Source of the DNA: Bacteroidales bacterium UBA1794
GTDB taxonomy: Bacteria > Bacteroidota > Bacteroidia > Bacteroidales > Bacteroidaceae
Direction: 5' to 3'
Length of the DNA stretch: 29,427 nt
NCBI GenBank assembly: GCA_002315435.1
Contig: DCFW01000010.1
Span: 1 to 29,427 of the forward strand
The notes beneath the pieces were generated by a model, which was not told where the DNA came from, ran no database searches, and was given only the letters and a program-made list of their open reading frames with translations. The translations under genes and the position numbers were made by a program. Shown here one piece after another: positions 22,380 through 29,427 of this stretch (the first letter of the stretch is position 1; each line of letters starts with the position of its first letter).

Positions 22380-24494
22380 TTATAACAAATCTACTCGACC
22401 TTTATACTCTTCCAGTACACCCTTAGCTATAGAAGGAGATACTTTCTCATAATGATCGAATGTCATAGAAGAGGTAGCACGACCTGATGATATAGTACGT
22501 AAAGTTGTTACATATCCGAACATCTCTGCCATCGGAACTATAGCTTTTACAATACGTGCACCAGAACGACTAGTTTCCATGCCTTCAACTTGTCCTCTTC
22601 TCTTATTCAAGTCACCAATGACATCACCCATGTTCTCTTCCGGAGTTACAACCTCTAATTTCATGATAGGTTCCAACAACACAGGGCCTGCTTTAGAGCA
22701 ACCATTCTTATAAGCATTCAAAGCACAAATTTCAAATGACAACTGATCAGAGTCCACTGGATGGAATGATCCATCAACAAGAACAACTTTCAATTTATCA
22801 ACTGGGAATCCTGCTAAAACACCATTTTTCAATGCGTTTTGGAAACCTTTCTGAACAGATGGTATAAATTCCTTAGGCACATTACCACCTTTTACCTCAT
22901 CTACAAATTGTAATGATCCTTCGAAATCATCATCAGCTGGACCAATATTAACAATAATATCAGCAAATTTACCACGACCACCAGATTGCTTCTTGTAAAG
23001 CTCACGAAGATTAACTGTCTTGGTGATGGCCTCTTTGTATGATACTTGAGGACGTCCCTGGTTACATTCTACACCGAACTCACGCTTAAGACGGTCCATA
23101 ATGATATCAAGGTGAAGTTCACCCATACCAGAAATAATCGTCTGACCACTTTGTTCATCAGTATGTACACGGAACGTAGGATCTTCTTCTGCCAATTTAG
23201 CTAAACCGATAGAAAGTTTATCAATATCCTTTTGCGTTTTCGGTTCAATTGAAATACCGATTACGGGATCAGGGAAGTCCATTGATTCCAATACAATTGG
23301 GGCATCTTCATCACAAAGAGTATCACCCGTGTGAATATCTTTGAAACCAACTCCAGCACCAATATCACCAGCACCAACTACGTCTACTGGATTCTGTTTG
23401 TTTGAAAACATTTGGAACAAACGAGATACACGTTCTTTTTTACCAGAACGACTATTGTAAATGTATGAACCAGCTTGAATCTTACCTGAATAAACACGGA
23501 AGAATGTCAAACGTCCAACATAAGGGTCTGTAGCGATCTTAAAAGCTAAAGCTGATGTATGATCATCATCATTAGGTTTTCTATCTTCTTCAGCACCTGT
23601 GTCGGGGTTAGTACCTACAACATTAGGAGTATCCAATGGAGAAGGTAAAAACGCACATGTATAATCAAGCAATGTTTGAACACCCTTATTTTTGAATGAA
23701 GAGCCACAAAGCATTGGGGTCAACTCCATTTTCAAAGTACCGGCACGTAATGCTCTAATGATTTCTTCCTCTGTTATAGTTGAAGGATCATCAAAAAATT
23801 TCTCCATCAATGCGTCATCGAAGTCTGCAATCGCCTCTAACATCTTGTCTCTCCACTCCTGAGCTTCAGTTTGCTGCTCAGCTGTAAGATCATCCACTTC
23901 ATAATCAGCACCAAGAGATTCATCATGCCAATAAATGGCTTTCATCTTGATTATGTCAATAACACCCTTAAAACCCTCTTCAGCACCAATAGGTATAGTT
24001 ACAGCTACAGGACGAGCACCCAAAATAGCTTTCATCTGATTCATTACTTCAAAGAAGTCTGCACCAGAACGGTCCATTTTGTTTACATAACCTATACGAG
24101 GAACATTATACTTATCAGCTTGACGCCAAACGGTTTCAGATTGAGGTTCAACTCCACCAACTGCACAATAAGTTGCGATAGCACCGTCCAATACACGTAA
24201 AGAACGTTCTACCTCAGCTGTAAAATCAACGTGCCCCGGAGTATCAATCAAATTGATTTTGTATGTATTGTTATTCCAAATCCAATGGGTTGTTGTTGCA
24301 GCAGAAGTAATTGTAATACCTCTTTCTTGCTCTTGTACCATCCAGTCCATAGTAGCAGCACCATCATGAACTTCACCAATTTTATGGGTCAAACCCGTAT
24401 AATAAAGGATACGTTCGGATGTAGTTGTCTTACCAGCATCAATATGGGCCATGATACCAATATTACGAGTTAAAAGTAAATCCTGTTTTGCCAT
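22380..24494 (-). CDS. fusA: Elongation factor G
   Basis: EF-G is the translocation GTPase. The 704 residues have an intact G domain: P loop AHIDAGKT (16-23), switch I with RGITITSA (58-65), DTPGH (84-88, with the catalytic His88), and NKMD (138-141). Domains II to V follow, with SGMGELHLDIIMDRLKREFG in domain III and the tip of domain IV near SFHPVDSD. It is therefore a canonical, GTP-hydrolysing EF-G. Bacteroides are known to carry a second EF-G paralogue without GTPase activity, encoded elsewhere; this one in the str cluster is not that type. It lies 6 bases after rpsG. Confidence 0.98.
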   Translation of the reverse strand: MAKQDLLLTRNIGIMAHIDAGKTTTSERILYYTGLTHKIGEVHDGAATMDWMVQEQERGITITSAATTTHWIWNNNTYKINLIDTPGHVDFTAEVERSLRVLDGAIATYCAVGGVEPQSETVWRQADKYNVPRIGYVNKMDRSGADFFEVMNQMKAILGARPVAVTIPIGAEEGFKGVIDIIKMKAIYWHDESLGADYEVDDLTAEQQTEAQEWRDKMLEAIADFDDALMEKFFDDPSTITEEEIIRALRAGTLKMELTPMLCGSSFKNKGVQTLLDYTCAFLPSPLDTPNVVGTNPDTGAEEDRKPNDDDHTSALAFKIATDPYVGRLTFFRVYSGKIQAGSYIYNSRSGKKERVSRLFQMFSNKQNPVDVVGAGDIGAGVGFKDIHTGDTLCDEDAPIVLESMDFPDPVIGISIEPKTQKDIDKLSIGLAKLAEEDPTFRVHTDEQSGQTIISGMGELHLDIIMDRLKREFGVECNQGRPQVSYKEAITKTVNLRELYKKQSGGRGKFADIIVNIGPADDDFEGSLQFVDEVKGGNVPKEFIPSVQKGFQNALKNGVLAGFPVDKLKVVLVDGSFHPVDSDQLSFEICALNAYKNGCSKAGPVLLEPIMKLEVVTPEENMGDVIGDLNKRRGQVEGMETSRSGARIVKAIVPMAEMFGYVTTLRTISSGRATSSMTFDHYEKVSPSIAKGVLEEYKGRVDLL

Positions 24495-24500
24495 TTTCTT

Positions 24501-24977
24501 TTAGAATCTAAAGTGAGCAAAAGCACGGTTAGCCTCAGCCATACGGTGCATATCTTCCTTACGTTTAAATGCTCCTCCCTGTTCATTGTAAGCATCAACA
24601 ATCTCAGCAGCCAATTTCTCAGCCATGGATTTGCCACTGCGTTTACGAGCATAAGCAATCAAGTTCTTCATTGAAACTGACTCTTTACGATCAGGGCGGA
24701 TTTCAGTAGGAACTTGAAAAGTTGCACCACCAACGCGACGAGATTTTACTTCAACCTGAGGAGTAATATTATCCAAAGATTTTTTCCAAATTTCTAATGG
24801 AGAATTTTCCTCATTAGCAATTTTAGCCTTCACTATATCAAGGGCTTTGTAAAAGATTTCATAAGAAGCATTCTTCTTACCATCATACATCAAATGGTTT
24901 ACAAATTTAGAAACCGTCTGATCGTTAAAAACGGGATCCGGTAAAACGAGCCGTTTTTTTGGTTTTGATTTTCTCAT
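24501..24977 (-). CDS. rpsG: 30S ribosomal protein S7
   Basis: S7 nucleates the 30S head and lies at the E site. I take MRKSKPKKRLVLPDPVFND as the start (158 residues), since the family begins this way. The same frame is open up to a TTG at 25022, which would add 15 foreign residues. Further signatures are RRVGGATFQVPTEIRPDRKE and KRKEDMHRMAEANRAFAHFR. The 135-base gap after rpsL is the widest in the str part of the cluster. Confidence 0.98.
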   Translation of the reverse strand: MRKSKPKKRLVLPDPVFNDQTVSKFVNHLMYDGKKNASYEIFYKALDIVKAKIANEENSPLEIWKKSLDNITPQVEVKSRRVGGATFQVPTEIRPDRKESVSMKNLIAYARKRSGKSMAEKLAAEIVDAYNEQGGAFKRKEDMHRMAEANRAFAHFRF

Positions 24978-25112
24978 TTGTTTGAAATTAATGTTAGTTT
25001 TTGGCTGCTCAAACGTCTTCAATGCCCTCCCGGGTCATTTACTCAACCTCTTGCTAATTCCAACAAACCAAACTAGTTTTAAATACTTTTTTTTAAAAAC
25101 AGACTAAACTAT

Positions 25113-25502
25113 TTATTTCTTAGCCTGACCTTCTTTAGGACGTTTTGCGCCATACTTTGAGCGACGTTGTGTGCGATTTGCTACACCGGCTGTATCAAGT
25201 GTTCCACGAACAATATGATAACGTACACCAGGAAGATCTTTCACACGACCGCCACGAACCAACACGATTGAGTGCTCTTGTAAGTTATGTCCTTCGCCAG
25301 GTATGTAAGAGTTAACTTCTTTCTGGTTGGTCAAACGTACACGTGCTACTTTACGCATCGCAGAGTTAGGCTTTTTGGGAGTTGTAGTATAAACTCTCAC
25401 GCAAACTCCACGTCTTTGAGGACATGAGTCAAGCGCAGGAGACTTACTTTTGTCAACCAAAACAGTTCTACCTTTTCTTACTAATTGCTGAATTGTAGGC
25501 AT
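25113..25502 (-). CDS. rpsL: 30S ribosomal protein S12
   Basis: S12 controls decoding fidelity at the A site. The 129 residues include TTTPKKPNSAMRKVARVRL and GGRVKDLPGVRYHIVRGTLD. The streptomycin-relevant Lys43 and Lys88 are wild type, and the Asp89 that RimO methylthiolates in E. coli is kept. A promoter with both elements lies in the 170-base gap upstream (25566-25596), leaving an A-rich leader of about 60 bases with no hairpin that I can see. Confidence 0.98.
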   Translation of the reverse strand: MPTIQQLVRKGRTVLVDKSKSPALDSCPQRRGVCVRVYTTTPKKPNSAMRKVARVRLTNQKEVNSYIPGEGHNLQEHSIVLVRGGRVKDLPGVRYHIVRGTLDTAGVANRTQRRSKYGAKRPKEGQAKK

Positions 25503-25565
25503 TCTAATTGTTTTTAAATTATTATATTATTGTTATTTATTTCTATTTTCTACACTTTTGGGCTG

Positions 25566-25596
25566 CAAAATTACGAAGAATATCTTATATAATCAA
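25566..25596 (-). promoter_or_regulatory. Promoter of the rpsL-rpsG-fusA-S10 cluster
   Basis: On the minus strand, TTG (25596-25594), 20 bases, then TAATTTTG (25573-25566), matching the Bacteroidetes -33/-7 promoter with good spacing. It lies in the 170-base gap between the DUF3467 gene and rpsL and is likely the main promoter of the ribosomal cluster. Confidence 0.6.
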
Positions 25597-25672
25597 CGCA
25601 ACTTCGCAACTTTTTTGATTTCAGAACAGAATAAACTTTATTTAACTTTTAAAGCAGCCATTTAAACTTATT

Positions 25673-25969
25673 TTATGCTTTCCCCATTACTCCGGAGATA
25701 GGCGGCAACATTTTCTCTTCCGGAAGACTGACCTTGCCATAATGTTCTTCATACTGTTTTATATTCTGTTCTAAGGCGACCAAAAGGCGTTTTGTCTGCT
25801 CAGGAGTTAGTATTATGCGGCTTTTCACTTCTGCTTTAGGGATTCCCGGCATCATACGGGCAAAATCAAGGACAAATTCCGAGCTGGAATGAGTTATAAT
25901 AGAAAGATTCGCATATGTACCTTGTGCCACGTCATCCTTTAGTTCAATTTTGATTTGATTATCTTCCAT
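25673..25969 (-). CDS. DUF3467 family protein
   Basis: A 98-residue small protein of the DUF3467 family. Its middle shows the family pattern: YANLSIITHSSSEFVLDFAR, then PGIPKAEVKSRIILTPEQ, then a C-terminal helix ALEQNIKQYEEHYG. No signal peptide or membrane span is present, so it is cytoplasmic. Its biochemical role is unknown. Members in Bacteroidetes are found next to the rpsL or rpoBC genes, suggesting some link with transcription or translation, but this is context only. It has its own likely -7 element at 25997-26004 and faces the divergent barrel gene. Confidence 0.88.
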   Translation of the reverse strand: MEDNQIKIELKDDVAQGTYANLSIITHSSSEFVLDFARMMPGIPKAEVKSRIILTPEQTKRLLVALEQNIKQYEEHYGKVSLPEEKMLPPISGVMGKA

Positions 25970-25996
25970 AATGTATATTTATATTTTCAAACGACA

Positions 25997-26004
25997 CAAA
26001 TTTA
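25997..26004 (-). promoter_or_regulatory. Possible -7 element of the DUF3467 gene
   Basis: TAAATTTG on the minus strand fits TAnnTTTG and lies 27 bases before the start codon. No -33 element is evident. It faces the plus-strand promoter in a 111-base divergent gap. Confidence 0.4.
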
Positions 26005-26048
26005 ATGAAAAAATATGGAAATGTCCCTTTAGTATAACCAAAAAGATT

Positions 26049-26056
26049 TATATTTG
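26049..26056 (+). promoter_or_regulatory. -7 element of the barrel-priA pair
   Basis: TATATTTG on the plus strand is a perfect TAnnTTTG, 24 bases before the ATG at 26081. A TTTA stands 17 bases upstream as a weak -33 candidate. Confidence 0.5.
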
Positions 26057-26080
26057 CATATAAATTAAATCACTAGAAAT

Positions 26081-26764
26081 ATGAAAAAAATTATTCGTAC
26101 TTTTATTCTATTAGTAACATGCATGATTTTTGCCGCACCGGCAGAAGCGCAACTAAAGTTTGGTATTAAAGGTGGAATCAATCTATCCAAAGGAGACTTT
26201 AATACAGTAATTGATGCTTCTGTAGAAAGCCTTGAAGCAAAAAGCTACACGGGTTTTTTCATCGGGCCAACAGCTCAGTTGAATATTCCCATCATCAACT
26301 TAGGGGTTGAAGGATCACTTCTTTTTAATCATTCGGGAACTAAATACACCTATTCAAATGGAGCATTGGATACAACAACAGGCTCTAGCATTGATGGTAC
26401 AAATACCCAAAATGCTTTAGAAATTCCAATCAATTTGAGATACAATATAGGGCTCGGCAGTATATTCGGGATCTACTTCGCAGCTGGTCCAAGTTTCAAA
26501 TTTGACATAGGCGATAAAGACGGATTTAGTAAAGCCGCCAATTTTGTTGTCACAAGTAAATGGAAAAACCAAGAAGTTGCTATTAACCTTGGTGGAGGTT
26601 TAAGGTTATTAAAGCATCTGGAAGTTGGATTAAACTACCGTATGCCTCTAACCAACTCAGCTAAAGACAACATTAGCGGAACATCCACTGGAACGTCCAC
26701 CCTACTTGATCCGGGATCCTATAAAAATAAGACTTGGCAGGTCTCCGCAGCTTATATTTTCTAA
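26081..26764 (+). CDS. Outer-membrane beta-barrel protein, PorT/OMP_b-brl type
   Basis: A 227-residue outer-membrane protein. The signal peptide has KK, a hydrophobic run and AEA before Gln25. The mature part starts LKFGIKGGINLSKGDF, the classic opening of the small (probably 8-strand) Bacteroidetes barrel family. Alternating strands follow (YTGFFIGPTAQLNIP, LEIPINLRYNIG, GIYFAAGPSFKFDI, LEVGLNYRMPLTN). It ends WQVSAAYIF with the C-terminal Phe used by the barrel-assembly machinery. Its function is not determined; members serve as general surface barrels or in secretion. It is followed 9 bases later by priA, so the two are probably cotranscribed although functionally unrelated. Confidence 0.85.
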   Translation: MKKIIRTFILLVTCMIFAAPAEAQLKFGIKGGINLSKGDFNTVIDASVESLEAKSYTGFFIGPTAQLNIPIINLGVEGSLLFNHSGTKYTYSNGALDTTTGSSIDGTNTQNALEIPINLRYNIGLGSIFGIYFAAGPSFKFDIGDKDGFSKAANFVVTSKWKNQEVAINLGGGLRLLKHLEVGLNYRMPLTNSAKDNISGTSTGTSTLLDPGSYKNKTWQVSAAYIF

Positions 26765-26773
26765 AGAATAGGA

Positions 26774-29245
26774 ATGAGCAAATTTGTTGATGTCATTTTA
26801 CCCGTACCTATTGGAGCCTGTTTTACCTATATATTACGCCAAGAGGATGAAAACGTCAAAATTGGATGTAGAGTTATTATCCCTTTTGGAAAGAAAAAGA
26901 TATACACAGGCATCGTATGGAGGATAAAGGACACAGCTCCTGAAGGAATTGCTGACATTAAAGAGGTATACTCGGTTCTAGACAAACAACCTATTATTAA
27001 TTCCAAACAACGAAAGTTTTGGGAATGGATGTCGTCTTATTACCTTTGTTCACTAGGAGATATCTTCAAAGCAGCAATTCCGTCAGGGATGAAAATTGAG
27101 AGTGAGACATATGTGATGCTCACTCCCGATTTTGATGAAGACATAAAACTTACTAATAAAGAAAGCATTATCTACAATAGCCTTAAAGCCAATAAGGAAC
27201 AAACCATTGCGCAAATTGAAAAATCTACTCAAGAGAAAAACATCTTATCCTCTATAAAATCACTTATTGAAAAGGGTGTTGTCAGCATCAGAGAATCACT
27301 AAACAACAAATATCATTCACTAAAAAAGGCAAACATCACCTTAAATCAAGCATATAACACACCCGCAATCATCAACGAATTAATATCACAAGTCCAACGA
27401 GGACGCTCGGAAAATCAATATCGGGCACTAACAACATATCTTAATTTAATTCATTATGATGAAAGCTCAAATGAAATTTCAGCTGTTGATAAAAAAGAAC
27501 TTACATCCCAATCATCAACTAGCGATGCCATCATAAATAGTATGGTGAAAAAGGGAATCTTCAATATTGTTTACGAGAAGCTCAACAGGATAAAAGAATT
27601 CGTCAGTACTCAAGATGCACCTAACGCATTAAATGAATATCAGCAAGAAGCCCTGAACTCCATTAATAAAAACTTCGATCAAAAAGATGTTTGTTTATTA
27701 AATGGTGTAACTTCCAGTGGAAAAACTGAAATTTATATTCACCTAATTCACAAAACAATTGAGTGTAAGAAACAGGTACTTTATCTGCTTCCTGAAATAG
27801 CACTTACAACGCAAATTACTAATCGACTGAAAAAGATATTTGGAAAAGACTTAGGTGTTTATCATTCAAAATTCTCGGATGCTGAAAGAGTGGAAATATG
27901 GCAAAAGCAGCTAAGCGACAACGCATATAAGGTGATATTAGGTGTACGCTCCTCTATATTTTTACCTTTTCAAGATCTAGGATTAATAATAGTGGATGAA
28001 GAACATGAAAATTCATACAAGCAGTATGATCCTTCACCACGATACAATGCACGTGACTGCGCTACGGTTTTAGCACATATCTATAATGCGAAAACTCTAT
28101 TGGGTACAGCAACACCATCAATAGAAAGTTATTACAATGCCGCAAATCAAAAATACGGATATGTAGAGTTAAATACCCGTTATAAAGAGATTCAATTGCC
28201 GCACATTGTCCCTGTTGATATGAAAGAGTTGCGCCACAAGAAAAGAAACGTTGGATCATTTTCACCATTACTGATTGAAGAGATAAATAATGCATTACAA
28301 CGAAAGGAACAAATTATACTCTTTCAAAACCGACGCGGATATGCTCCTATCATAGAATGTAAAGAATGCGGATGGATTCCCAAATGCAAGAATTGTGATG
28401 TGAGCCTCACCTATCACAAAAAGCTGAATCAATTGACATGCCATTATTGTGGATACACCATAACGATCCCTCAAGAATGTCCGTCGTGCCATAATCATGA
28501 TTTAAGACCTCATGGATTAGGAACTGAAAAGGTCGAAGATGAAATCAGTAATTTATTCCCTAATATAAAGGTATCAAGAATGGATCTTGATACGACACGT
28601 ACCTCAAAATCAGCCTATGAGAAAATAATTAGTAATTTCGAAAACAAGAAATCAGACATTTTAATCGGTACACAAATGGTATCAAAAGGGCTGGACTTTG
28701 ATAATGTAAGCATAGTGGGTATACTAGATGCTGACTCCTTATTGAACTTCCCAGACTTCAGGGCTCATGAGAGAGCATTCCAATTAATGGCTCAAGTATC
28801 AGGAAGAGCCGGCAGAAAAGGGAAACAAGGATTAGTTATATTACAAACACGTACCCCTGACGATCCGATCATTAAACATGTCATTAAGAATGACTATTTA
28901 GCAATGTATGAAAGTCAGCTCATGGAACGACAACTATTTCATTATCCTCCATTTTTTCGAATTATTTATATTTACATGAAACACCACAATGAGAATGTAC
29001 TTGAAAACGCATCAAACATCATGGCTGAACTTACCCGCTACTCATTTCATAATCGAGTTTTAGGACCGGACAAACCATTAATCGGAAGGATACAATCTCT
29101 TCATATCAGAAGGATTGTGCTAAAATTGGAATCACATTCTTCAATCAAACAAGCAGGGAATATACTAAACCAAATCAAAAGCCAAGTTTTATCCGATAAA
29201 AGATTCAGCTCAGTGACAATCTATTTTGATGTAGACCCGCAATAA
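26774..29245 (+). CDS. priA: Primosomal protein N' (replication restart helicase PriA)
   Basis: PriA reloads the replicative helicase at stalled forks. The 823 residues show the 3'-end-binding domain at the N-terminus (about 1-105: VDVILPVPIGACFTY, VIIPFGKKK), a winged helix region and a superfamily 2 helicase. The helicase has Walker A GVTSSGKT (311-318), motif II DEEH (408-411), ARDC after it, GTATPS, and motif VI QVSGRAGRKG. A zinc region at 529-572 has the Cys pattern CKECG, CKNC, CHYCG and CPSC, which binds two zinc ions. Length is somewhat above the E. coli protein (732); the excess lies between about 140 and 290. AGGA two bases before the ATG is a weak ribosome site. Confidence 0.97.
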   Translation: MSKFVDVILPVPIGACFTYILRQEDENVKIGCRVIIPFGKKKIYTGIVWRIKDTAPEGIADIKEVYSVLDKQPIINSKQRKFWEWMSSYYLCSLGDIFKAAIPSGMKIESETYVMLTPDFDEDIKLTNKESIIYNSLKANKEQTIAQIEKSTQEKNILSSIKSLIEKGVVSIRESLNNKYHSLKKANITLNQAYNTPAIINELISQVQRGRSENQYRALTTYLNLIHYDESSNEISAVDKKELTSQSSTSDAIINSMVKKGIFNIVYEKLNRIKEFVSTQDAPNALNEYQQEALNSINKNFDQKDVCLLNGVTSSGKTEIYIHLIHKTIECKKQVLYLLPEIALTTQITNRLKKIFGKDLGVYHSKFSDAERVEIWQKQLSDNAYKVILGVRSSIFLPFQDLGLIIVDEEHENSYKQYDPSPRYNARDCATVLAHIYNAKTLLGTATPSIESYYNAANQKYGYVELNTRYKEIQLPHIVPVDMKELRHKKRNVGSFSPLLIEEINNALQRKEQIILFQNRRGYAPIIECKECGWIPKCKNCDVSLTYHKKLNQLTCHYCGYTITIPQECPSCHNHDLRPHGLGTEKVEDEISNLFPNIKVSRMDLDTTRTSKSAYEKIISNFENKKSDILIGTQMVSKGLDFDNVSIVGILDADSLLNFPDFRAHERAFQLMAQVSGRAGRKGKQGLVILQTRTPDDPIIKHVIKNDYLAMYESQLMERQLFHYPPFFRIIYIYMKHHNENVLENASNIMAELTRYSFHNRVLGPDKPLIGRIQSLHIRRIVLKLESHSSIKQAGNILNQIKSQVLSDKRFSSVTIYFDVDPQ

Positions 29246-29427
29246 TAAGACAAAATCCAACCTAAAATATCGCTGGGATTCTCTACTACAAATCCAAACG
29301 AGCACACAACATTTTCAAACCATCAACTCTACAATTTACCGACAACGTTTTTCGAGCCTTCATTTGTATCCGACTTTAGGCAGATAATCCAATAAAAAAA
29401 TCTATTGCTGTCCGTTAAAAATTAGAG
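29246..29427. other. Right flank after priA
   Basis: No gene or strong hairpin is seen. A 5-bp inverted repeat (GGATT and AATCC near 29277-29296) is too weak to call a terminator. The next gene must begin beyond the edge. Confidence 0.5.

Noticed and set aside
24978..25022. TTG-initiated extension of rpsG
   Set aside because: It adds 15 residues absent from the S7 family, and the SD-like sequence is too close (two bases) to the TTG.
7597..25969. A hidden novel system inside the ribosomal cluster
   Set aside because: Every frame of useful size on the minus strand is a standard translation, transcription or Sec gene. Plus-strand frames lack motifs and are shadows. No inserted gene, repeat array or mobile element is seen.
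1..29427. tRNA genes, CRISPR arrays, insertion sequences or phage genes
   Set aside because: No cloverleaf, regular spaced repeat, transposase or phage-like frame was found by reading both strands. A program such as tRNAscan was not available.

Overview
The window looks like a chromosomal segment of an AT-rich Bacteroidales bacterium (Bacteroides-like). The evidence is the -7 promoter motif TAnnTTTG ahead of several genes, mostly SD-less starts, a DUF3467 gene next to rpsL, a PorT-like beta-barrel gene, and the uninterrupted str-S10-spc-alpha order with map-infA-rpmJ-rpsM-rpsK-rpsD-rpoA-rplQ at its end. I see no mobile element, tRNA, rRNA, CRISPR array or prophage.

Layout. 1-5.5 kb (minus strand) is a phosphate-starvation block read as phoB, phoR, a porin gene, then pstS, which ends at a terminator. 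5.5-7.45 kb (minus) holds a TetR-type regulator, an unrecognised 172-residue protein and a glycine-zipper lipoprotein. 7.5-26 kb (minus) is one long ribosomal-protein cluster: DUF3467, rpsL, rpsG, fusA, the S10 and spc genes with secY, map and infA, then the alpha genes, closed by a strong terminator after rplQ. Two small genes, rpmJ and rpmD, are included here from reading the sequence. No tuf gene lies between fusA and rpsJ, and no adk between secY and map. 26-29.4 kb (plus) holds an outer-membrane beta-barrel gene and priA, divergent from the ribosomal cluster.

The main observation is regulatory. Three sites in the phosphate block, ahead of phoB, ahead of the porin-pstS pair, and in the phoR-porin gap, share one design: 7-bp direct repeats close to TTGTAAT with 4-bp spacers (11-bp period), then exactly 10 bp, then a Bacteroidetes -7 element. 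A fourth perfect tandem repeat abuts the phoR stop codon. This matches the geometry of the enterobacterial PHO box grafted onto a Bacteroidetes promoter, and suggests PhoB drives its own operon, the porin-pstS operon and a short structured transcript in the phoR-porin gap (possible small RNA or leader).

Secondary observations: four ribosomal genes (rplW, rplE, rplF, rpmD) carry real Shine-Dalgarno sequences, unlike their neighbours; the rpsK-rpsD gap can fold and may be an S4-type leader; and the position upstream of DUF3467-rpsL, where I recall rpoBC in other Bacteroides, is taken by the porin-priA pair. The rest of the window is ordinary housekeeping sequence.
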